From positions 1 to 23,547 of IMG/VR virus record IMGVR_UViG_3300035680_000091: a stretch of 23,547 nucleotides of DNA; one strand, 5' to 3'. This DNA comes from a virus. Both the position numbers and the translations under genes were made by a program. Positions 8,401 to 15,724 of the stretch are shown piece by piece. The notes under the pieces were generated by a model, which saw only the letters and a program-made list of their open reading frames with translations, was not told where the DNA came from and did no database searches. Position 1 is the stretch's first letter; each line of letters begins with the position of its first letter.

Positions 8401-9584
8401 TTAAACTGAACTGCACCAGTTGTCGTTAGTGTTGTCCAATTACCAGCGGTCTTTCCATCCGTATATGCTACGGTCTCTGTATTTGGATTCTTATAGAGAT
8501 CTTCTGGAATCCAAGAAGTATTACTGAGTACCTGACGTTCTGTGGTTAAGTGACCGTAACCAAGGAAGCTTGGATCAACAACAGATTCGTTGGAGATACC
8601 AAGAACTCCGTTAGGAACATTGGTAATTTGAGCAACAGCGTTTAAGGCTGGACCACCTACGGCGGTATTAAGATCGGTTGGGTCCCAACGAACTTCATCT
8701 TCATTATAGACTAGAATTTGATCGTTAGCTGCAACCGCGATATTTAAAAGCTCTTTACCAGCGACTGTAATGCCAGTACCGCCAAGCTTTGCAGCCGTGA
8801 CGTTGGCGTTCTTAATCATTGCTGTTTCAATACTATTGGCTGTGATTTGCCAATCGTTTTCCCCAACAACAGTAATATCGTTTTTAACTCCAGTAGTAAT
8901 TACAGAAGCTGGTAGGGTTGTGTTTAACCAAACAGATCCGTTGAACTGTAAAATCTGTCCAAGCGTTGGTGAAGTCAGCGTAACAGAAGTTAGATCATCA
9001 AGATCAACAGCTGGAAATACAATTGGTGTATTAACCCAATTAGTTCCATCGTGTGATAAGAAATCTCCTGGTGTTAGACCAGAAATCTCAACATCACCGA
9101 GTTGCTCAAGTGAGAGATTCTGTAATTTATTAAGACCAATTGGATCTAAGGTATCCCAATCAGAGGTACCATCACCAATACGAATTTCGTTTAGTAACGA
9201 GTCAAACCCAATTTCACCAGCTTCTAAAATGACACCTGTCCAGCTAGATGTGGTGCCACGTCTAATCTGTAGTGGTGCAGCAGATGGTGTAGTTGCTGTA
9301 CCAAGATTAAGATCGGATGCCTCTAGCTTTGCCGCAATATCCGCAGCAACGGCTGAAGACAATGACCAAATTGTTCCACCCGCTGAGACAACGATATCAC
9401 CCTTGCTTCCATCAGCAAGGCTTGCTGAGCCAATCGTGGGAAGAGAAAGCCAATTAGACGTACCATCACCAACGCGAATTTCAGCGTTGGTTCTGTCGTA
9501 TGTAATTTCACCTAACGGAAGAACTGGATTTGCTGATTGCCAGTTTGTATATGTATCACGCCGTATTCGAATTAAGTCATTCAT
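5406..9584 (-). CDS. Large mosaic tail fiber (1392 aa)
   Basis: A modular virion adhesion protein. Residues about 5-50 and 105-150 are two copies of an N-terminal module (IRR.T...W, then GEI.YD...EIRVGDGTSNW) seen at the N-terminus of phage fibers such as Bordetella phage Mtd. Four or so copies of a DV.I..P..GQ.L.YNG..W.N motif follow, scattered along the chain. Residues about 370-555 look like a concanavalin/LamG-type lectin sandwich ending in QYMRCYVEE. Residues about 754-884 (VWNNTGNDILAGRVVRITGG to the YVKVINGQ end) resemble DUF2190-like beta domains. From about 1070 to 1355 are HTHGNITNAGAIGSTAN...GNDSRLSDARTP repeats, and the C-terminus reads NTTFLRGDGTWQTVSG. It starts at ATG 9584 after an AAGGA motif. 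No intramolecular chaperone (S74) domain is visible. Role: long side fiber or receptor-binding protein, by family resemblance. Confidence 0.85.
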   Translation of the reverse strand: MNDLIRIRRDTYTNWQSANPVLPLGEITYDRTNAEIRVGDGTSNWLSLPTIGSASLADGSKGDIVVSAGGTIWSLSSAVAADIAAKLEASDLNLGTATTPSAAPLQIRRGTTSSWTGVILEAGEIGFDSLLNEIRIGDGTSDWDTLDPIGLNKLQNLSLEQLGDVEISGLTPGDFLSHDGTNWVNTPIVFPAVDLDDLTSVTLTSPTLGQILQFNGSVWLNTTLPASVITTGVKNDITVVGENDWQITANSIETAMIKNANVTAAKLGGTGITVAGKELLNIAVAANDQILVYNEDEVRWDPTDLNTAVGGPALNAVAQITNVPNGVLGISNESVVDPSFLGYGHLTTERQVLSNTSWIPEDLYKNPNTETVAYTDGKTAGNWTTLTTTGAVQFNSPGQTAIVSAQASTANSTGQIRLSSQKKLTDTSIRLKARVRVRGTAVSANTNYIVGFYTMTSTLKKFAAVGVRPGQTTWHFIDKPVSTEAGSSVDTGISALNWVDIDIRASNNEIALFANSLNTVIQTTGFVDQILQVGCGVFCEASTSPQPELEVQYMRCYVEEQPTVSPRIIEQSNATTGNILSWNGTSWEPGLVTQAGLNLSNPVHPQDAATKDYTDTTVGFGLLTIEDQFGQPNGPALLDSTSKISTANLATGTASASTYLRGDRTWAALSVGATNLDGLTDVVITSPTNEQVLTYDLSTTTWKNTNSVTLDKISFNTALAPFSFVSGQLFYGQTEEALVTSLNENVKAKVGLDQYVKVWNNTGNDILAGRVVRITGGHAATMLTVALANATSEANSSATVGITAELIGNNGSGYVITNGLLRGINTNQLVNGISPQEGNALWLDIITGEMTVDRPTAPNHGVFMGWLIKKASGAAGEIYVKVINGQELDEIHDVNITTPITGQILRYNGTVWANESNTLANIAELGSPVNGTILGASSGSWSPTSLDNICAITPLSVISLAPSTGGGRFPLTSKLDASGVAVSEVVHGNFIDTATIDATFEDRSVGTPATIAKWKFDVKDSSITTTKLGGDITAAGKALLDDDDAAAQRTTLGLGTAATSNTSAFAAASHTHGNITNAGAVGSTANLPLITTTAGVVTTGTFGSTVNTFCQGNDSRLSDARTPTAHTHGNITNVGAIGSTAGLPIITTTSGVLTTGTFGNLANTFCAGDDARLSDARVPTSHTHGNITNAGAIGSTANIPLITTTGGVIAAGSFGSAANTFCQGNDSRLSDARTPLAHAHAIADVTSLQTTLDGKASTSHTHGNITNAGAIGSTANLPLITTTSGVITTSSFGSTANTFCQGNDSRLSDARTPLAHAHAIADVTSLQTTLDGKASTSHTHAASDVTSGIFNTARLGSGTADNTTFLRGDGTWQTVSGSGPTTTSTARGWFLT
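5564..5915. repeat. 234-bp direct repeat inside the fiber gene
   Basis: Bases 5564-5681 and 5798-5915 match with three mismatches by hand comparison (all near the start, at the CAACG/TAGAG difference). The spacing is exactly 234 bp, which is 78 codons, so the reading frame is kept. The repeated protein segment is AHAIADVTSLQTTLDGKAST plus flanking HTH and DSRLSDARTP sequence. Further, more diverged HTHGNITN units lie at about 6030-6375 and lack the 21-residue insert. Confidence 0.9.
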
Positions 9585-9593
9585 GTATTATCC

Positions 9594-9878
9594 TTATGGT
9601 GGGAAGATGACATTAGCGTCTGTATCGCCGCCATCATAATCATTTACGTTATTTGCAAGAGCGTTGCCGCCATCAATATCATTTGTATTAACAGCTGAGG
9701 CATCGCCACCGTCTAGAATAGTAGAGACGGGTGCTGTACCACCGCCTTGAACTACAGTTATGTTTCCTGTAGCAAACTCAAATACCAGATCTCCGTTGCT
9801 GTTGGTATAAATACGGGAAATTCTACCACGCAAATCAAGATCTGGTGGTTTAATTCCAGTACGTTTATAGTTTGGCAC
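9594..9878 (-). CDS. 94-aa small protein with three DGG repeats (GTG start)
   Basis: A 94-residue protein starting at GTG 9878, with GGAG about eight bases upstream. It overlaps the end of the lipoprotein gene by 14 bases. The N-terminal half reads like a small beta domain (GRISRIYTNSNGDLVFEFAT). The C-terminal half has three acidic repeats with a 13-residue period, each starting DGG (residues 56, 69 and 82). I recall similar LDGGSA/IDGGNA repeats in small proteins next to tail fibers of aquatic phages, without assigned function. The acidic glycine turns could bind calcium, but this is inference. Its stop (TAAGGATAATACATG) provides the Shine-Dalgarno for the 1392-aa fiber, so the two are probably made together. 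A fiber accessory or virion protein is most likely. Confidence 0.75.
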   Translation of the reverse strand: MPNYKRTGIKPPDLDLRGRISRIYTNSNGDLVFEFATGNITVVQGGGTAPVSTILDGGDASAVNTNDIDGGNALANNVNDYDGGDTDANVIFPP

Positions 9879-10482
9879 GTTTCTTTCTCCGTTTAAAAGC
9901 TTCGTTTAGCTCTGGGTCTTTAGCCCTCAGCATTGCGACAGCTTCGCGGATCGTTGTTTCGGACTCTGAGGACAAAGCCTCATCTAGTATCTTTGCTTCT
10001 TCCTTCTTGGCTGTGGGAATAAATCCAATAAGCCGTCGAATAACTAAACCAACGCCTGTCTGCCATAAGATAATTACAACAGCTAAGCTAATAACCGCAA
10101 CTGAGGCGTACTGCAATAGTACGGCCCACCACGGTTCTGCATCTTTTACCGACGAGGTAGCCTCGATGATTTCTTTAACTGTCGAAGAGATCGTGGCCTG
10201 TTCCAAAAGCCCTTGATCGGATCTTTCGATGATCGTTTGTTGGGCTGCTGAGGCGATTGCGACGTGTTGTTTGATTTCTTCTGCCGCTGGGATTTCTTTG
10301 ACGTTCTCATAGATAACCTCTAAACTATGATCGGCAACAACAGCAGCTTCTTTAATTTCTTCCAAAGCCTTAGTTGTTGTCGTTGATGCTGTGTTAATAG
10401 TATTCGAACCCGCTTGGATCTTCTTTACCGAAGAACAACCAAAAAGAAAACTACAAACTAGGAGGAGTCTTAAAATCGTCAT
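9865..10482 (-). CDS. Lipoprotein with an inner-membrane helix, unspanin-like topology
   Basis: A 205-residue protein starting at ATG 10482 (GGAG 11 bases upstream) and overlapping the preceding gene by 32 bases. Residues 1-16 form a lipoprotein signal (MTILRLLLVCSFLFGC) with lipobox LFGC and the lipidated cysteine at 16. Residues 17-117 are a helical, alanine/glutamate-rich region that would lie in the periplasm. Residues about 118-148 are a strong membrane helix starting at a Trp-Trp pair, and residues 149-205 are a charged tail ending RRKKRAKL. A lipid anchor plus a C-terminal membrane helix is the layout of unspanins (T1 gp11 type), which join inner and outer membranes during lysis. The long cytoplasmic tail is longer than in that type. 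It could instead be a virion or lysis-regulating lipoprotein. Confidence 0.75.
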   Translation of the reverse strand: MTILRLLLVCSFLFGCSSVKKIQAGSNTINTASTTTTKALEEIKEAAVVADHSLEVIYENVKEIPAAEEIKQHVAIASAAQQTIIERSDQGLLEQATISSTVKEIIEATSSVKDAEPWWAVLLQYASVAVISLAVVIILWQTGVGLVIRRLIGFIPTAKKEEAKILDEALSSESETTIREAVAMLRAKDPELNEAFKRRKKRAKL

Positions 10483-10732
10483 CCAATGTATCTCCCCTCA
10501 TTAACTTAAAAGTGAGTGCTTGTAAGACGTTTCTAATTTCGTGAACGTGTTTTTCTAGTTTATCAACACGATAGAGAACCTGTCTCTGCTCTAAGTCTGT
10601 CACTTCCTTTTGAATTCGAAGAGCTGATTCTAAAGAAGATAAACGACTTGCAATCCAGTATGTAGAAACCGAAATAGGAATAACAACCGCTGTAATAACG
10701 GTTAGTAATTGTTCAACTGTTAACCCGGACAT
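10451..10732 (-). CDS. 93-aa membrane protein with coiled coil, lysis-cassette candidate
   Basis: A 93-residue protein starting at ATG 10732, overlapping the end of the upstream fiber by 13 bases and the next gene by 32. One hydrophobic helix (about residues 9-28, LLTVITAVVIPISVSTYWIA) is followed by a heptad-like charged helix (about 30-78, including RLSSLESALRIQKEVTDLEQ). Arginine directly after the helix favours N-out/C-in topology, which would leave the coiled coil in the cytoplasm. The overlap with a lipoprotein gene recalls Rz/Rz1 i-spanin/o-spanin pairs, and the helix-then-coil order fits an i-spanin, but the predicted orientation argues against it. A small holin-like or XhlA-type protein is the alternative. 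I do not recognise a specific family. Confidence 0.7.
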   Translation of the reverse strand: MSGLTVEQLLTVITAVVIPISVSTYWIASRLSSLESALRIQKEVTDLEQRQVLYRVDKLEKHVHEIRNVLQALTFKLMRGDTLDDDFKTPPSL

Positions 10733-12156
10733 ATGATAAAGCTCGTAATAACAGGTGCGTTTGTTTGACCAGCAAGTACAATAGCTTCGGTATATCCTGC
10801 AACTGTGGTACGGACATAGCTTCCTATAGGCATTGTATTTAGGTTTGTAATAGGAATGGTTACAGAAGAGCTGGCATTTAACCTAAACTTATGAATACCG
10901 TAGGTTACAATACCGGGATCAGTTCCGTTGTTTTTTATTTGTTCTCGTTTATAATAAAACGAGACTGGGGTAGTTGAAGTGTTTGTAACTGTTGTTGTTG
11001 GTAGCCAGGTTGTGGTATTGAGAGTATGACTAAAAGTCAAAGGCCCAATATTTACTGGAACGGTATTAATATTTCCATCACCATCTCCATTTTGTGACTT
11101 AAATGAACCAATGGATGTGGCACCAATCGTTGTAAAAGATGTTGGTAATGTAAATGATCCCGTAATTTCTAAATTACCCGTGATCTTTGTATTACCAATT
11201 ACGTTTAAATCACCCTCATTATTCTCATTCTTAGCTCTAATTGTAATACCTTCTAATGCAGAAGAAGTAGAGTTAGAGTAAAGTTGAATATAACGACCAG
11301 AAGTGCTTTGCGTTGGTTGAATTACAAGGTGATTTGTTGAAATCTTAGGGAGTGTAGTAGATGAAGAAAAGATTCTACTTGTTCCAGAACCAGAGTTCAT
11401 AAGAATACCTGAGGCGGCATTGATTGTTCCGCTAAAGGTCTTAACCCCATCAACCGTCATGTTATCTGCCTTAGTTACAACCGCATTCTTAACGTCTGCC
11501 CCAACAGCTGAGAAGTTTACAGGCACAGCAAAGGTTGCTGCTGTGGTTGTAAGCGTTAATGCTGTGGTGTTTTCTGGCTTAAACACCAACGATGACTCGC
11601 CAATTAAAGATGCGCTGCTACCCAAGGTAACATTAGTTGAGAATGACTTGGCACCAGTGATAATCTGATTGGAGGCGATGTCTACACCACCACCAGCTGA
11701 TACCCATGCTGAACCATTCCAAATGTTTAATGTACCAGCTCCGGTATGATACCAAAGTTGACCAGTATCAGCTGCATCAACCGTTGGTGAAGTATTTTGG
11801 TAATAAATCTGACCAGCCTTGTTGAGAATACCCCTAGCATTGAACGCAGTAAGAACTACGTCTGAACTATTCGTAAGTTCGAATAGATTGTTTACTTGAG
11901 ATACGTTGGCCTTGATGCCAAGCTTTCTGGTTGTTGGATTATAGGTAAGACCAACACCAGCTGTAGGAATGTTTTGATTTGTGACGTTTCGATCTAAGAA
12001 GACAACTTCTTGATCGTGATTCACCCCGTTGTCAATGCCAACGGTTCCCATGGTGATCATTGTCCAAGCATTATTAGAACTGGAGTACTGCCATTGAACA
12101 GTACCCTCAGTGTATGTGGCTCCATCTGCGGGAGCGTTTGGAAAGTTAATAGCCAA
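10720..12156 (-). CDS. Second tail fiber protein (478 aa, TTG start)
   Basis: A beta-rich, threonine/serine/asparagine-rich fiber. I place the start at TTG 12156 because it gives MAINFPNAPADGATYTEG, a start typical of aquatic-phage fibers, and because TGAGG, merged with the upstream stop, lies five bases ahead. An upstream in-frame ATG at 12186 and TTG at 12201 would overlap the previous gene and add an unlikely PHPHC segment. The N-terminal segment (WQYSSSNNAWTM) is a domain seen at phage fiber N-termini. GQLWYHTGAGTLNIWNGSAW near residue 135 is a fiber motif. The middle carries QIITGAKSFSTNVTLG and VDGVKTFSGTINA repeats, common in trimeric fiber shafts. The C-terminal 120 residues look like a globular beta domain (LTFSHTL to FIICPG). 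It probably binds to the gp17-like anchor or directly to the tail. Confidence 0.8.
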   Translation of the reverse strand: MAINFPNAPADGATYTEGTVQWQYSSSNNAWTMITMGTVGIDNGVNHDQEVVFLDRNVTNQNIPTAGVGLTYNPTTRKLGIKANVSQVNNLFELTNSSDVVLTAFNARGILNKAGQIYYQNTSPTVDAADTGQLWYHTGAGTLNIWNGSAWVSAGGGVDIASNQIITGAKSFSTNVTLGSSASLIGESSLVFKPENTTALTLTTTAATFAVPVNFSAVGADVKNAVVTKADNMTVDGVKTFSGTINAASGILMNSGSGTSRIFSSSTTLPKISTNHLVIQPTQSTSGRYIQLYSNSTSSALEGITIRAKNENNEGDLNVIGNTKITGNLEITGSFTLPTSFTTIGATSIGSFKSQNGDGDGNINTVPVNIGPLTFSHTLNTTTWLPTTTVTNTSTTPVSFYYKREQIKNNGTDPGIVTYGIHKFRLNASSSVTIPITNLNTMPIGSYVRTTVAGYTEAIVLAGQTNAPVITSFIICPG

Positions 12157-12163
12157 GAATGCC

Positions 12164-13069
12164 TCACAATGCGGGTGAGGAAACATCGACCCAATAGCCA
12201 ATGTCTCCGTTGTGTGTATCTAGTAGTCCAGTATACCGATCATCTGGAATGTATACAAACAACCGACCAGTTGATGTATTGAACCAGATTGAACCATGCT
12301 TATATAGACCATCGCCGCTTGTTGTTCTAACAGGTGCGGTAGCCTTAGAGAAGAATGATCCGGGTAGTACGGACGTTGAGGAAGGACGCTGTGATGTGGT
12401 TAGCAAACTACTTGAATCAAGAGTTGCAATACCGTTAGCTTGACCAAGTTTGCTTGTGACGGCTGTGTTAATAGCGTTGTCTACGTATGCCTTGGTTGCT
12501 GCATCAGAGGATGACGTTGGAGTTGCGATGTTCGTTAGTTTCTTAGCATTGCAATTCAAGTCTTCTGCCAGAGGATTAACGATAGCATCAAAATCATCAC
12601 GACCGATCTTATCGCTTAAGGAATTCTTAAGTTCTTGCGACACAGCCAAGAGCTGTGATGTATTAAGATTGAGTTGGTCAGCTGTAATTCTTGATCCAGT
12701 TACCCAATCAACATAAGGCTCTGATGAAACCACAGAGCGTAAAACGATTAGAGGTTCTGCCGCAACAAGAGCTGGGTATGCCACCGTAGCACCTGTACTT
12801 AGGGTATAGGTTGCTGCGGGAGGAATAGAGATTCCTGTAATCTGTCTTGTTGTGGTATTGATTGTAAGCCAAGAGGAAGCGATTTGACCAAGACCGCGAT
12901 AGTCATCAATGGTTAAGGATGACCCGTAGATAGAGTCAATGTTTGGTCTAAATACTAACAACTGTTCTTGCATTCCGATACCATCTGCCATTGTTAGGGC
13001 TGAGAAGGAGATCGGTAACACATACGTTGTTTGTACTGTTGTTGTTACTGAAGTCTGATTTGTAGGCAT
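12164..13069 (-). CDS. Tail fiber anchor protein (T7 gp17 N-terminal-like)
   Basis: A 301-residue protein. The first ~150 residues match the layout of the T7 gp17 tail-attachment domain: a TTVQTTYVLPISFSAL strand region, then LIVLRSVVSSEPYVDWVTGSR, ITADQLNLNTSQLLAVSQEL, as in T7 LRRVTSTTDRLVDFTDGS and DLNVAQIQTMH. Next comes the joint LNCNAKKLTNIATPTSSSDAATKAYVD, parallel to the T7 stretch DARGRRIVNL. The last ~100 residues are a short region ending IGYWVDVSSPAL. At 301 aa it is much shorter than T7 gp17 (553 aa) and has no large shaft or tip, so it probably serves as an adaptor on the tail that carries other fibers. It follows directly on tail tubular protein B, with three bases between stop and start. 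Confidence 0.85.
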   Translation of the reverse strand: MPTNQTSVTTTVQTTYVLPISFSALTMADGIGMQEQLLVFRPNIDSIYGSSLTIDDYRGLGQIASSWLTINTTTRQITGISIPPAATYTLSTGATVAYPALVAAEPLIVLRSVVSSEPYVDWVTGSRITADQLNLNTSQLLAVSQELKNSLSDKIGRDDFDAIVNPLAEDLNCNAKKLTNIATPTSSSDAATKAYVDNAINTAVTSKLGQANGIATLDSSSLLTTSQRPSSTSVLPGSFFSKATAPVRTTSGDGLYKHGSIWFNTSTGRLFVYIPDDRYTGLLDTHNGDIGYWVDVSSPAL

Positions 13070-13072
13070 AGA

Positions 13073-15724
13073 TTATCTCAATGATTTTGATTTCTTATTA
13101 AAGGTTCCTCTAAACTCTAGTTGGGTTATGTTACATGGAGTAACACCATCAGAGATTAAACGAACCGTTGTCTCATCAGAAAACCCAAATACCTTAGCAA
13201 CAAACGTTCCGTTACCTTCTCTGTATTCTGTGGTTTCGGTATTGGTTGCAGAGAATTCACTGATAAGTGGTGTTGGTCTTCCACGTCTGGTTACTTCAAC
13301 GCGGTATGTACCTGTGTCGTTGTGCCTGATGTGTAAGGTCTTAAGATTTGCAACACCCTCAATAATGTTTCCATCATTCTGTCTGTAGTATTGCTTGGAC
13401 AACTCAACATTCATTCTAAAACCAGAACCAACAAAGACTGTCTTTCCTACATGGTCTGGTAAAGAAATACCAGCAATAGTAAGCTCAGTACTAAAACCAA
13501 CAACGGAGCTAGAAGATGCCTTAAAGACTGATCCAGCTAGACCTTCCCAATCTTCTTCCAACACCACATAGATATCTTGTGTGGTATCCAAGACGTAAGG
13601 TATTACAAGTGTAGATGTCATACCAACACTTGTGCAATTGCTTTCGGTTAGAACAATGTCTGAGAAGTTATCTAGTCTTGGGTTTTCGTGGTCTTCTAAA
13701 TCATGTGCAAGCAAATACCAAGCAGTTGCATTAGTTGTCTGTCTCTTGGTAATAGCATACAGAATTGTTTTATGGGTATTGATGCTTTGAATATCTTCAA
13801 CATCCGATAGTGTATATCGCCAGAAGGCTGATTGACGCAACTCATCACCCATGAAACGTGAGCCATAGAAGTAAAGGTGGTGTGTGTTTGCACCGTCTAC
13901 AGCAATGAGTTGGTTGTTAGCTGTGGCTACAGCGATTGATTTAAAGGTAGACGGCAAGTAGCCTCGAATACCCTGTGATAAATCAAAGGCGGTATTAAAC
14001 TCTCTGCTGTCTTGATTCAAGTAAATGTACAATCTCTGGCTATCCCAGAAGTAGATATTACTGCCAAGGTTAATTGGATCAACAAGTTCAGCTGTAGAAT
14101 AGAATGTTGTCGCAGAGATTTCTGCTGTGAGTGGAGAGATTAGATTATTCTCACCCTTTAGTTCGAACTGAACATTTGACTTTGTATTGATAAAGAGATA
14201 GGCATTGAATGGAATCATCGCTGTAACTTCAGCGTATGAGTTACTCGCTGCGCGAATATCAATTGGGTCAGCTGTAGTTACATTTGATGGATCTTTAATC
14301 CATAGGTCTTCTAATACACCAAGCTGAGATGAGAAGATAATATCACCAGCGGCAATAAACAACCTATCTCTAAAATTAGCAAGAGCTGTTAGTTGAATGT
14401 GTCTTGCTTGTCTCGTTGATGTGAGGAATGGCGAAGGTCCGGGATTTGTTTCCCGATCTCCAATAGTTCTCGCAGCCCAATCAATAGGTGCCATCGTGAA
14501 CTTACCGTTGTTGAACGTAATCCTCTGTGGCATTCTTGCTTTATCAAGAACGCTGCAGTGATCGGGAGTTCGTACACGTTGCGTATATGGCTTTCCCGGA
14601 CCAACAACAGAACCGCCATAAGCTTCTGTTTCTGGAAAAGAAACAATACGGTAATAGCCAGCATCAACTGAAAGATATGGAGCTGCGGTAAAATAAATCT
14701 TTCCGTCACCATCCTGTGAAGAACCAAGCGGTGCGTCTGGATCGTATAAAAGATCCAACATGGTCTTAGCTTTATCGTTTACAGGAACTGTATCTAAGTT
14801 TTTATTAATTGCCTTCCAGTCATTCTTATCCGGTGGGAAGCGAATCTCAGAGAAGTTAGCCATTGATTGACCCAACCAAGGCTTATCAAAATCACCGTAG
14901 ATATAATCTTCAACTGGAATCTGCTTAGGAATAAAGTTAGCATCCCATGCTTCACCGTCATTTAATATTGTACCCTCTGGATACAACCTACCAGCTGTCG
15001 TCTTACGAATGCGAGCAGATGTAAAATATGTAATAGCACGACCAATTAAATCGTCTTCAGTTGTTTCTTGGCCGTTTAAGTCTATAGCCTTACCATTAGT
15101 TCCTGATGTAAATCCAGCATATACTTTGGTATTCAACATTAAAATTGATGTACCAAATTGTAATGACTTTAAGATTTCTTGTGCGTTTCCATCAGCGTGG
15201 GTAAGATAAGCTCTTGAGTATCGTGAAATAATACCGCGAGATTTAACAGTATTGTACTTAACAATCGGAGTATCTAAACCACCTTCTTGTAATGAGAGTT
15301 GGTAAATTGGATACCTAACATCGCTAGCTAGAATTGGATCGACACCATTCCATATCAAGGCTGGGTCTTCTGAATCCCATTGAAAGTTTGGTGTTTCGTT
15401 TACCCAACCATCGCTTGTGAGTTTAACAACATACAAGATATTAGTTGTTGCACCAGATGCGCTACGGTCAACGATTAAGAGATATCTGTTTTCATCGTTA
15501 ATAGTATACCAAACGAATGATGGGTCTACAGTTAACGGAAGAAAAGATAGATCATAGTTTCCGGTATTGCTATCAAGAACCTTAAAGCCAGCCCGCTTCT
15601 CAATAGACTTCTCTACTGTGACGAAGCAGTTATCAATCTCCTGTGCCTCAAAGGGAGTACGCTTTGAGTCTGGCTGTCGGCTTACACCCCCGCTTAATGA
15701 GTAAACAGGAATTGTTATTTTCAT
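13073..15724 (-). CDS. Tail tubular protein B, nozzle (T7 gp12-like)
   Basis: An 883-residue protein that forms the nozzle of the short tail. The N-terminus MKITIPVYSLSGGVSRQPD, with GGVSRQPD at 12-19 and EKRAGF at 42-47, is the signature of the gp12 family (T7: LKGGISQQPD, then QKRPP). Length is a little above T7 gp12 (794 aa). The remainder is beta-propeller-like, with recognisable stretches such as LTALANFRDRLFIAAGD and SQLGVLEDLWIKDP that match the family pattern of frequent strands around sample positions. The start ATG overlaps the stop of the tail tubular A gene as ATGA, consistent with coupled production of the two tail components. In the assembled tail it sits below gp11 and contacts the fibers. 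Confidence 0.93.
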   Translation of the reverse strand: MKITIPVYSLSGGVSRQPDSKRTPFEAQEIDNCFVTVEKSIEKRAGFKVLDSNTGNYDLSFLPLTVDPSFVWYTINDENRYLLIVDRSASGATTNILYVVKLTSDGWVNETPNFQWDSEDPALIWNGVDPILASDVRYPIYQLSLQEGGLDTPIVKYNTVKSRGIISRYSRAYLTHADGNAQEILKSLQFGTSILMLNTKVYAGFTSGTNGKAIDLNGQETTEDDLIGRAITYFTSARIRKTTAGRLYPEGTILNDGEAWDANFIPKQIPVEDYIYGDFDKPWLGQSMANFSEIRFPPDKNDWKAINKNLDTVPVNDKAKTMLDLLYDPDAPLGSSQDGDGKIYFTAAPYLSVDAGYYRIVSFPETEAYGGSVVGPGKPYTQRVRTPDHCSVLDKARMPQRITFNNGKFTMAPIDWAARTIGDRETNPGPSPFLTSTRQARHIQLTALANFRDRLFIAAGDIIFSSQLGVLEDLWIKDPSNVTTADPIDIRAASNSYAEVTAMIPFNAYLFINTKSNVQFELKGENNLISPLTAEISATTFYSTAELVDPINLGSNIYFWDSQRLYIYLNQDSREFNTAFDLSQGIRGYLPSTFKSIAVATANNQLIAVDGANTHHLYFYGSRFMGDELRQSAFWRYTLSDVEDIQSINTHKTILYAITKRQTTNATAWYLLAHDLEDHENPRLDNFSDIVLTESNCTSVGMTSTLVIPYVLDTTQDIYVVLEEDWEGLAGSVFKASSSSVVGFSTELTIAGISLPDHVGKTVFVGSGFRMNVELSKQYYRQNDGNIIEGVANLKTLHIRHNDTGTYRVEVTRRGRPTPLISEFSATNTETTEYREGNGTFVAKVFGFSDETTVRLISDGVTPCNITQLEFRGTFNKKSKSLR

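Noticed and set aside
5406-9584. Diversity-generating retroelement target, suggested by the Mtd-like N-terminal modules
   Set aside because: No reverse transcriptase gene or template repeat is in the window, and the C-terminus is a HTH/DARTP shaft repeat rather than a C-type lectin variable region.
8770-9639. Long plus-strand open frame (about 289 codons) opposite the large fiber
   Set aside because: It is antisense to the N-terminal modules of the fiber, whose recognisable motifs prove the minus frame. It has no Shine-Dalgarno and no family-like sequence; it exists because of fiber codon bias.
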